Assembly (NCBI GenBank): GCA_038532435.1
Contig: JBCBAP010000007.1
Location: 1-64,000 of the forward strand
DNA length: 64,000 bases
From: JBCBAP01 sp038532435
GTDB taxonomy: Bacteria; Pseudomonadota; Alphaproteobacteria; Rhodobacterales; Rhodobacteraceae
Direction: 5' to 3'
Shown here piece by piece: positions 46,012 through 54,904 of the stretch. The notes below the pieces were generated by a model, which was not told the origin of the DNA, did not search any database, and saw only the letters and a program-made list of their open reading frames with translations. Position 1 is the first letter of the stretch; each line of letters opens with the position of its first letter. The position numbers and the translations under genes are program-made.

Positions 46012-46037
46012 CCGGCGCGGCCCCCTGTCCGCGCCGG
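46012..46037 (+). other. Intercistronic stem-loop after rhaS
   Basis: CCGGCGCGG (46012-46020) and CCGCGCCGG (46029-46037) form a perfect 9-bp stem with an 8-nt loop in the 69-bp gap between rhaS and rhaT. It lacks a T-tract. Such structures often stabilise the upstream binding-protein message while attenuating the ATPase/permease genes. Confidence 0.65.
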
Positions 46038-46069
46038 ATCCCGCTCTTTGCACAGAGTCGAACGCCGCC

Positions 46070-47601
<1,532 letters not shown>

Positions 47602-47605
<4 letters not shown>

Positions 47606-48582
47606 GAACGCTGCTTGCCTCCCGCGAGATGTTCCTGATGATCGCGATCGCGGTCCTTCTCGGGGTGATCTCCTTTCGCTTTCCAGCCTTCGTTGCTCCG
47701 GCCAACCTCATCGTGGTTTTCAACGACACCTCTCCGCTGATCCTGCTGGCCATCGGCCAGATGATCGTGATCCTGACGCGGTGCATCGACCTGTCTGTCG
47801 CCGCAAACCTCGCGCTGACTGGGATGGTCGTGTCTCTTGTCAACATCACGGCCCCGGGCCTGCCCATCATTGCGATCATCGCCATCGCTATCGGCTTCGG
47901 CACCCTTCTGGGCATGTTCAACGGCCTTCTGGTGTGGAAACTCGCCATCCCGCCGATTGTCGTGACCCTCGGCACCATGACGATCTTTCGCGGCGTGATC
48001 TTTCTGCTGACGGAAGGGAAGTGGGTGAACAGCCATGAGATGAGCGACGCCTTCAAGTCCGTTCCACGCTCGGACCTTCTCGGACTGCCCGTGTTGAGCT
48101 GGATAGCCATCGCCGCTGTGATCCTCTTCTCGGTCGTCATGACCCGCACGTCACTGGGCCGCGCCTTCTACGCAGCAGGGGGCAACCCGCACGCGGCAAC
48201 CTATGCCGGGATCAACGTGGGCCGGACCCAGTTCTGGGCGTTCACGATCTCCGGTGCCATCGCCGGCTTGACCGGCTACCTCTGGGTGTCACGCTTCGCC
48301 GTGGCGTACGTGGATGTCGCTGGAGGGTTCGAACTGACGGTCGTGGCGGCCTGCGTCATCGGCGGCGTGTCGATCATGGGCGGCATCGGTTCCGTGCCCG
48401 GCGCCCTCCTTGGTGCCCTCTTCCTCGGCATCATCGCAAACGCCCTGCCGGTGGTGAACATCTCTCCGTTCTGGCAAATGGCAATCTCGGGCAGCGCAAT
48501 CATCATCGCGGTCATTCTCAATGCCCAGGCCAACCGCACGCCGGGCCGCATCATCCTCAAACGCGCGGAGCATGCGACGTGA
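47602..48582 (+). CDS. rhaP: Rhamnose ABC transporter permease
   Basis: 326-residue CUT2-type permease, with the family motif [33 protein letters not shown] and about eight hydrophobic segments. ATG at 47602 overlaps the ATPase stop by 4 nt. It forms the channel with the product of the following gene. Confidence 0.93.
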
Positions 48583-49559
48583 GCACGACCCGGAGCATCC
48601 CCGACCGCCTGCACTCCCCGCTGGAGCGGCACCTGAAGAGCTGGGAAAGCCTGTTGCTGCTGGTTGCCATCGGCATCTTCGTCGCCAACTCCTTCGCCTC
48701 TCCCTACTTCCTGAACGCCTGGAACCTCAGCGACGCGACCTTCAACTTCACGGAAAAGGCGATGATCGCCTTTGCCATGGCGCTTCTGATCATCTCGGGG
48801 GAGATCGACCTTTCGGTTGCCGCGATCATAGCACTCGCCTCGACGGCCATGGGCGCCGCCGCTCAGGTGGGCGCGGGTACGGAGGGTCTGGTGCTGATCG
48901 GCCTCGCGGTCGGGCTAGCGTGCGGCGCGTTCAACGGGCTGCTCGTCACCGGGCTCGGTCTTCCGTCGATCGTTGTGACAATCGGGACGATGAGCCTTTT
49001 TCGCGGGATCAGCTTCATCATCCTCGGCGATCAGGCCTATCGCGGGTATCCACCGGACTTTGCCTATTTCGGGCAGGGTTATGTCTGGTGGGTGATCTCG
49101 TTCGAGTTCGTGCTCTTCGCGATCATCGCCGCGATATACGCGGTGCTTCTGCACATGACCAATTTCGGCCGCGCGGTCTATGCCATCGGAAACAACGCGA
49201 CCGGAGCCCTGTTTTCCGGGATCCGCGTGGGCCGGGTGAAGTTCGTGCTGTTCCTGCTCACCGGGCTCATGTCCGGTGTTGCCGCGATCTGCCTGACCTC
49301 GCGCCTCGGCTCGACCCGCCCGTCCATCGCCACGGGCTGGGAGCTGGAGATCGTGACCATGGTCGTGCTGGGCGGGGTCAACATCCTCGGCGGTTCCGGC
49401 TCCATCCTCGGCGTCGTGATCGCCGCCTTTGTCATGGGGCTGGTGACGTTCGGCCTGGGCCTTCTGAACGTACCGGGCATCGTCATGTCCATCGTGATCG
49501 GCGCGCTTCTGATCGGCGTGATCGCACTGCCACGGCTATGGCAGATGGGGAGGAAGTGA
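48579..49559 (+). CDS. rhaQ: Rhamnose ABC transporter permease, second subunit
   Basis: 326 residues, CUT2 permease homologous to RhaP ([33 protein letters not shown]). GTG start at 48579 overlaps the rhaP TGA. Together RhaP and RhaQ are a heterodimeric membrane component. Confidence 0.93.
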   Translation: MSTTRSIPDRLHSPLERHLKSWESLLLLVAIGIFVANSFASPYFLNAWNLSDATFNFTEKAMIAFAMALLIISGEIDLSVAAIIALASTAMGAAAQVGAGTEGLVLIGLAVGLACGAFNGLLVTGLGLPSIVVTIGTMSLFRGISFIILGDQAYRGYPPDFAYFGQGYVWWVISFEFVLFAIIAAIYAVLLHMTNFGRAVYAIGNNATGALFSGIRVGRVKFVLFLLTGLMSGVAAICLTSRLGSTRPSIATGWELEIVTMVVLGGVNILGGSGSILGVVIAAFVMGLVTFGLGLLNVPGIVMSIVIGALLIGVIALPRLWQMGRK

Positions 49560-49873
49560 TGGAAAAATACGCTTTCAAGATGCAGCTCAACCCGGGATCC
49601 CGCGACGAGTACAAAAGGCGCCATGATGAGATCTGGCCCGAACTCGTCACGCTGCTGAAGGAGGCGGGCGTGTCGGACTACTCGATCCATCTCGACGAGG
49701 ACACCAACATCCTGTTCGGGGTTCTCTGGCGCACGGACAATCACACCATGGACGCCCTGCCCGACCAAGAGATCATGCGTCGCTGGTGGGCCCACATGGC
49801 CGACATCATGGAGACGAAGCCAGACAACGAACCCGTCGCGACCCCTCTGCTGCCGGTCTTTCACATGCGATGA
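49559..49873 (+). CDS. rhaM: L-rhamnose mutarotase
   Basis: 104 residues; Y18, H22, W76 and W77 occupy the active-site positions known from E. coli RhaM (in [14 protein letters not shown] and [11 protein letters not shown]). Interconverts alpha- and beta-L-rhamnopyranose. Corresponds to rhaU in the Rhizobium locus. Start ATG overlaps the permease stop by one base (TGATG); the end overlaps the kinase start (ATGA). Confidence 0.95.
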   Translation: MEKYAFKMQLNPGSRDEYKRRHDEIWPELVTLLKEAGVSDYSIHLDEDTNILFGVLWRTDNHTMDALPDQEIMRRWWAHMADIMETKPDNEPVATPLLPVFHMR

Positions 49874-51240
49874 GCCACGTCGCGGTCATCGACATCGGCA
49901 AGACCAACGCCAAGCTGGCTCTGGTTCACCGCGACACGCTGGATGAGGTCGCCGTCGCCACGCGTCCGAACACCGTCATCGACCGCCCGCCCTGGCCACA
50001 CTTCGACGTCGAGGGGCATTGGGCCTTCCTGCTCGAAAGGCTCGCCGCCTTTCACGCAAGCCACGGCATCGACGCGATCTCCCTGACCACGCATGGGGCG
50101 AGCGCAGCGCTTATCGGGGACGGTGCGGACCTCGCCGCCCCGATCCTTGACTATGAACACGACGGTCCTGACACGCAGGCCGACAGCTATGAGGCGATCC
50201 GGCCATCGTTTGAGGAGACCGGTTCACCGCGGCTTCCCAAGGGTCTGAACCTCGGCGCGCAACTGCACTGGCAGTTCTCGATCGATCCGACCCTGCGCGC
50301 GCGCACGAGGGCGATCGTGACCTACCCGCAGTACTGGGGGTATCGGCTCACTGGTGAGCTGGCCTGCGACATGAGCTCTCTCGGCTGTCATACCGATCTT
50401 TGGAACCCGTTCGAGGCCCGGTTTTCGTCGCTGGTCGATGGGCTGGGCATCGGCGACAAGATCGCCCCGGCGCGGAGATCGGCGGACATCCTCGGAACGC
50501 TGCGACCTGAGATCGCTGCGCGGACCGGCCTTGCCTCCGACACCCCCGTTCACTGCGGCATTCACGATTCAAACGCCTCCCTTCTGCCGCACCTGATCAG
50601 ACAAGGTCCCCCGTTCTCAGTCGTTTCGACCGGCACGTGGGTCATCGCGATGACCGTCGGCGGCGCGCACCCGTCGCTCGACTCGACGCGGGACGCGCTG
50701 ATGAACGTGAACGCTTTCGGCGACGCGGTCCCCTCCGCGCGGTTCATGGGCGGGCGGGAGTATGAGGAGGCGCTCGGGCGCGCGCCTGCCCCCTTCCACA
50801 TGGCCGACATGGTCGAGGTCGCCCGAGACGGCCCAAGGCTCCTGCCCGCGCTTGTTTCCGACAGCGGCCCGTTTCAGGGCCGAACGACCCGCTGGGTCGA
50901 TCAGGAGCCGTTGCACGGCACCCCCGCGCGTACCGTCGCCGTCGGGTTCTATCTGGCCCTGATGAGCGCGGAGTGCCTCACTCTCACATCCCATCAGGGC
51001 CCGATCATCGTCGAAGGTCCGTTCGCCGCCAACGCAAGCTTCTGCACCATGCTCGCTGCCGCGACCGGTTGCCCGGTGGAGGCGGCCAAGGGGATCACCG
51101 GAACGAGCCAGGGCGCGGCGCTGCTCGCGCTGGGATCGGGGGTGCTGCCGGAGACCCGGCCTTCTCAACGATACACCCCGGACATGCTGACCGGCGCATC
51201 AGCCTATTCCAGCAAATGGCGTGAGCTCGTCCTGCTCTGA
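49870..51240 (+). CDS. FGGY-family carbohydrate kinase (rhamnulokinase)
   Basis: 456 residues of the FGGY sugar-kinase fold: N-terminal phosphate-binding [28 protein letters not shown] and STGTWVIAM. Phosphorylates L-rhamnulose to rhamnulose-1-phosphate, the substrate of RhaD. Equivalent to rhizobial rhaK. Last gene of the rhaRSTPQ-rhaM-kinase operon; ATG overlaps the mutarotase stop by 4 nt. Confidence 0.9.
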   Translation: MSHVAVIDIGKTNAKLALVHRDTLDEVAVATRPNTVIDRPPWPHFDVEGHWAFLLERLAAFHASHGIDAISLTTHGASAALIGDGADLAAPILDYEHDGPDTQADSYEAIRPSFEETGSPRLPKGLNLGAQLHWQFSIDPTLRARTRAIVTYPQYWGYRLTGELACDMSSLGCHTDLWNPFEARFSSLVDGLGIGDKIAPARRSADILGTLRPEIAARTGLASDTPVHCGIHDSNASLLPHLIRQGPPFSVVSTGTWVIAMTVGGAHPSLDSTRDALMNVNAFGDAVPSARFMGGREYEEALGRAPAPFHMADMVEVARDGPRLLPALVSDSGPFQGRTTRWVDQEPLHGTPARTVAVGFYLALMSAECLTLTSHQGPIIVEGPFAANASFCTMLAAATGCPVEAAKGITGTSQGAALLALGSGVLPETRPSQRYTPDMLTGASAYSSKWRELVLL

Positions 51241-51810
51241 TCGGACTGAAGCATCGCAGCGAGCACCGTGAGGGCGCGCACGAGGCCGCCGGTGCGGTCC
51301 GAGGCCAATGCAGGAGGAAACTCCGTTGTGCCGGATGACGGGAGCTTTAGCTCAGCGCGGCCAATCATTCACCGGCTTGGCGGTCACTTGATGTCGTCTA
51401 CCGCGGTGAGGGGCGGCCCGAAACTTTCTTCCTCACGGCGGCTCTCACCCGGCTTGCCACCTTTCGTTGAAGCGCGTCAGGTGGAGCAGGTCAGCTAACT
51501 TCGCGGGGCTGAGCACCTGATCGATAGGGCTCTGTTTCAGTCCGCCGACACTGAGAGATCCACCTGAACGCGGTCAGCAAGACCAATCGCGCACATCACG
51601 CAGCGAAGGCATGGGCAATTCACGCCAGAGCTACACGCACGAACGGGCGACCCCAGCGTAGCAACACTGCTGGCGACGCCCGATTGACTTGCGACATCCC
51701 AGCCTTGTTGTCACAAGGATGAACCGACCAATGGCCGGCTCATCCCGCAACACGCGCGATGTCGAGGTACCCGGAACAACGCGGTGCGCGCTCTCCATCC
51801 AGTCTCTGAC
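51241..51810. other. Gene-free interval downstream of the rhamnose operon
   Basis: 570 bp without a credible gene. On the minus strand near 51460-51570 there is a short open stretch reading QSPIDQVLSPAKLADLLHLT that looks codon-like but has no start and is bounded by stops; it could be a gene fragment. No strong terminator hairpin was found directly after the kinase stop. Confidence 0.45.
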
Positions 51811-52284
51811 CTATAGCCACAGAGCCGTGTCGATGTCCGTGAACTCGAAGGGTTCAAAGACCAGGATCGGCTCGAGGATATCGATCTCGACCGGTTCGAA
51901 ATCGGCGATCTCGAAGATCCCGAAGTCGATGGTTTCGTATTCTGTGCCCGCGGTCACCGTGCCGGTGCCGCCGACAACGTCGCCCTCGACCGACACGTCG
52001 AGCGTGGAGCCGCTCTGCCCGTCATTTGCGACAAACGAGCTTGCGGACACCGAGATGGACGAGACACCCGACCCCGACGCAAATCCGCTGAAGGACGCGG
52101 ATGCCGAACCGGTGCCCGCAACCGTGGTCGAGATTGCGGTTGGCTCGAAAACGAAGATGTCGGTGTCCGCAGGTTGGATCGGATCGAGTTCCAGTTCGAT
52201 GCCCCAGTCGATACCCGTATCGAACGTGGCAATTTCGATCTCTTGAGTATCCAGGACGAGATCGAACTTCGTAGACCAAACCAT
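51811..52284 (-). CDS. Very acidic Ser/Gly-rich protein of unknown function
   Basis: 157 residues; by hand count 29 Asp/Glu, one Lys, and no Arg, His or Cys. There is no signal peptide or membrane segment. The middle (55-115) is Ser/Gly/Val-rich; both ends alternate acidic and hydrophobic residues (FDLVLDTQEIEIATFDTGID at the N-terminus, EFTDIDTALWL at the C-terminus). ATG at 52284 has GGGAG six bases upstream, arguing that it is real. It is divergent from a luxR-type gene. It could be a type I secreted or surface protein, but no family is recognised. Confidence 0.65.
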   Translation of the reverse strand: MVWSTKFDLVLDTQEIEIATFDTGIDWGIELELDPIQPADTDIFVFEPTAISTTVAGTGSASASFSGFASGSGVSSISVSASSFVANDGQSGSTLDVSVEGDVVGGTGTVTAGTEYETIDFGIFEIADFEPVEIDILEPILVFEPFEFTDIDTALWL

Positions 52285-52335
52285 AGTAGGCTCCCATTAT
52301 TGATGTGCGACATGGATTACCTATTTGAGGGGCTG

Positions 52336-52349
52336 TCCCAATTAAGGGA
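52336..52349. promoter_or_regulatory. Candidate LuxR-type box
   Basis: TCCC-AATTAA-GGGA, a 14-bp interrupted palindrome with perfect arms, 27 bp upstream of the luxR-type start and in the divergent promoter of the acidic protein gene. Confidence 0.4.
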
Positions 52350-52375
52350 TTTCCGCAGTCTTAGCCGGTCGCACC

Positions 52376-53092
52376 ATGTTCGATGCAATTGACAAGCTTG
52401 CCGCTGCGCCGTCCGCGCAGGAGATCGCCCACGTCCTCGCAGCTGCGGCAGCGAAATGCGACGTCGCCTACGCGTCTCATCGGGTTCTCCACGTGGACGG
52501 CACTGCTCACGGCGTGACGACGATGCCGCAGGCATGGGTCGACCACTATTTTGCCTCCGGGTACGACAAGCTGGATCCGGGAAAGGGGCGCGCCTCCCTT
52601 TTACGCGGAACCGGTGGGGATTCCTTCGAAACGCCCAAGCCCGGCGAGATATGGACCAAGGCGATGACCCAGATGAACGGGGACATTCGCCAGTTGCACG
52701 CCACCGGCTCCTTCTTCGTGACCCACTCGACGACGCAGCCCGGTGTGACCTCCATGGTCAACTTCATCACCGATGCCCCGGGGGCCGGCTACGAACGGTG
52801 GGTCGAGGCAAGCGCCCCGAAGCTGCGCCTTCTGGCGGCCGCAGCACACGCGCGCATGATGCAACTTTCCGGCACCTTGCCGACCGAAGTGACCCTGACC
52901 AGCCGGGAACGCGACGTGCTGCAATGGCTGGCCGAAGGGCATCGCGTGGACCGGATCGCGGAAAGGATGGGCATCAGCAACCGCACGGTCGAGGTTCATC
53001 TGGCGAGCGCCCGCCGCCGGGTGGGCGCCAAAACCCGCGAACAGGCGCTTGCCATCGCGATCAACTCCGGACTGCTCAACGATCGTGCCTGA
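52376..53092 (+). CDS. LuxR-family regulator with autoinducer-binding-like domain
   Basis: 238 residues: residues about 15-165 resemble an autoinducer-binding domain (WVDHYFASGYDKLDPG), and the C-terminal helix-turn-helix is LTSRERDVLQWLAEGHRVDRIAERMGISNRTVEVHLASARRRVGAKTREQALAIAI. No luxI-type synthase is seen in the window, so this is a candidate solo regulator. Its obvious target is the divergent acidic-protein gene. Confidence 0.9.
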   Translation: MFDAIDKLAAAPSAQEIAHVLAAAAAKCDVAYASHRVLHVDGTAHGVTTMPQAWVDHYFASGYDKLDPGKGRASLLRGTGGDSFETPKPGEIWTKAMTQMNGDIRQLHATGSFFVTHSTTQPGVTSMVNFITDAPGAGYERWVEASAPKLRLLAAAAHARMMQLSGTLPTEVTLTSRERDVLQWLAEGHRVDRIAERMGISNRTVEVHLASARRRVGAKTREQALAIAINSGLLNDRA

Positions 53093-53119
53093 CCGTCGGG
53101 ACCTGACGATCCGCAGCAA

Positions 53120-53150
53120 CCGACGTTGCAGGACGAACCGGCAACGTCGG
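53120..53150. terminator. Convergent hairpin between luxR- and hxlR-type genes
   Basis: CCGACGTTGC (53120-53129) and GCAACGTCGG (53141-53150), a perfect 10-bp stem with 11-nt loop in the 93-bp convergent gap. It is symmetric, so it could serve both directions; no T-tract follows on either side. Confidence 0.45.
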
Positions 53151-53185
53151 CGAAGGACGCGGGTCACCGAGGCAAGACACGCGAC

Positions 53186-53527
53186 CTAGAGCGTCGGCAC
53201 CCACTCCATTGCCCAGTCTCCGAGCGGTTCGAGCCGTTCGAACAAGTCACGCCCGGTCGCGGTGAGGGCGTATCCGCCCTTGCCATTCTCTATCAGCCCA
53301 ACGTCGCGAAGCTCTTTCAGTCGCGTGTTGAGCACGCTGGGGGATGCGGAACCGCATTGGGCCTGAAGGTCCCGGAACGTTCTGGGGCCATCCGCCAGAT
53401 TCCAGAGCACGCCCATCGCCCAGCGGCGGCTCAGAAGGTCAAAAAGGACCATGATCGGCTGCCCAGTCGTGGAGCCCCGAACGGGTTTGCCACCCTTCAG
53501 AACAGGTTTCGGAACATCGGTGTCCAT
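53186..53527 (-). CDS. HxlR-family transcriptional regulator
   Basis: 113 residues, winged helix of the HxlR type (LFDLLSRRWAMGVLWNLADGPRTFRDLQAQCGSASPSVLNTRLKELRDVGLI). Start chosen at 53527 (MDTDVPKPVLKG) with AAGGAA upstream; a longer frame would run through the operator sites. Divergent from the EamA transporter gene with two operator-like dyads between. Confidence 0.9.
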   Translation of the reverse strand: MDTDVPKPVLKGGKPVRGSTTGQPIMVLFDLLSRRWAMGVLWNLADGPRTFRDLQAQCGSASPSVLNTRLKELRDVGLIENGKGGYALTATGRDLFERLEPLGDWAMEWVPTL

Positions 53528-53536
53528 TTTTTCCTT

Positions 53537-53578
53537 GCTACTTTTTTCGTAGCGCCCTATCGCTACTATTTCCGTAGC
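53537..53578. promoter_or_regulatory. Twin 17-bp operator dyads
   Basis: GCTAC-N7-GTAGC occurs twice, at 53537-53553 and 53562-53578, with pyrimidine-rich spacers (TTTTTTC, TATTTCC) and 25 bp centre to centre. Both are in the 70-bp region between the hxlR-type and transporter starts. Probable binding sites of the HxlR protein controlling both genes. Confidence 0.7.
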
Positions 53579-53597
53579 ATAACATGGTGGCAATCTG

Positions 53598-54515
53598 ATG
53601 CGCAAGCAAAGCTCGGTTGATGTCTTCCTCTGGTTCCTGCTCGCAGCGATGTGGAGTTCGTCCTACGCCGTCATCAAGGTTGGGGTAGGAACTCTCGACC
53701 CTGCGATCCTGGTGCTCGGGCGTATGCTTGTCGGCAGCCTTGTGATCTACGCCGCGCTAAAGGTGTGCGGAATGGCCTTGTCGAGAAACGGTCGCGACTG
53801 GGTGTCTTACACGGTCACGGGACTTCTGGGCTCTGCTTTGCCGTTCCTTCTGATCACCTTCGGTGAGCAAACGGTGGACAGCGCGCTTGCCTCCATCCTC
53901 ATGGGCATCGCGCCGATGGCGACTCTGCTGCTTGCAGCTGCGATGGTGCCCGAAGAAGCCTTGACCCTCCGCACGACGCTCGGCGTTCTCGGCGGTCTGT
54001 GCGGCGTTGTCGTGCTCGTTGGGCCGACTGCGCTCGCGGGCATAGGGGCGCAGCTTGTCGGTCAACTTTCGATTGTTGGAGCGACGCTGTGCTACGCGGC
54101 CTCGACCGTCTACATCCGCCGTTTTGTCAATCGCCCCGCCCTCGAAATGGCGGCGGGCTCGATGATCGTCGGAACGCTCTTCATGAGCGGGGTTGTTCTC
54201 TTTTCGGAAGCGGACGTGCGGACGATCGAGCCCACGTTCGGCTCGCTCGGCGCGATCGTCTATCTCGGGCTGTTTTCGACAGCTGGGGCCAACCTCATCT
54301 ATTTCTATCTCGTGCCACGGCTTGGCGCGACACGCATGTCTCAGGTGAATTTCGCGGTTCCGGTGGGCGGTGCGCTTCTGGGCGCGGTGCTGCTTAACGA
54401 AGCCATCACGCTGCAACGTCTCATCGCGCTCTCGCTCATCATCTCTTCCGTCTACATCGGCACGACAAAGGGCAGAAACAGCAGGGAGAAAGGGCACAAT
54501 GGCAGTCGGGTCTGA
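53598..54515 (+). CDS. EamA/DMT-family transporter
   Basis: 305 residues with about ten hydrophobic segments in two EamA repeats (for example FLWFLLAAMWSSSYAVIKVGV in repeat 1, AGANLIYFYLVPRLGATRMSQVNFAVPVGGALLGAVLLNEAIT in repeat 2). A metabolite or drug exporter; substrate unknown. Likely regulated by the divergent HxlR protein. Confidence 0.9.
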   Translation: MRKQSSVDVFLWFLLAAMWSSSYAVIKVGVGTLDPAILVLGRMLVGSLVIYAALKVCGMALSRNGRDWVSYTVTGLLGSALPFLLITFGEQTVDSALASILMGIAPMATLLLAAAMVPEEALTLRTTLGVLGGLCGVVVLVGPTALAGIGAQLVGQLSIVGATLCYAASTVYIRRFVNRPALEMAAGSMIVGTLFMSGVVLFSEADVRTIEPTFGSLGAIVYLGLFSTAGANLIYFYLVPRLGATRMSQVNFAVPVGGALLGAVLLNEAITLQRLIALSLIISSVYIGTTKGRNSREKGHNGSRV

Positions 54516-54904
54516 CGGTTCGCGAAGGTGAACCCTGATCACGAACCGACCGCCGCGAATGTCGCCCCCGAGCCAAAGTGCGGGTTGTAGGCGGTCCAGG
54601 CACTGACCATTGGAGCCTCTCAATGCAGAGCACCCATGTCCGCGCTTTCAACTCACGCGCCCTACAGCGGCTCTAGCTGCGCGGTGTCTCTAGGTTGCGG
54701 TAAGCACAGGCGTCTCGCCTAAAACGGCCGCGTGATTGGCTGACCTGAGAGCCCGCACCCCGCCATCCGATGCGGCAAACCAATAGCTGCCCGGATCGGA
54801 TCGACAAGCGAACCCCTCTGAATAAGAACAACTATGGCGAGTGCGTCCACAATTGTGCCATTGTCGCTTCATAGCCGTAATGGCATCCAGAACAGGGGGA
54901 CAGA
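54516..54904. other. Intergenic region upstream of the FAD fusion gene
   Basis: 390 bp without a gene. It begins with CGGTTCG (54516-54522)/CGAACCG (54542-54548), a possible weak terminator for the transporter gene. A perfect 10-bp palindrome CACAATTGTG (54848-54857) lies about 50 bp before the next start and is a candidate operator. Confidence 0.45.

Noticed and set aside
51460..51570. Short codon-like minus-strand stretch downstream of the kinase gene
   Set aside because: No start codon and bounded by stops over about 40 codons; too short to call a gene fragment with confidence.
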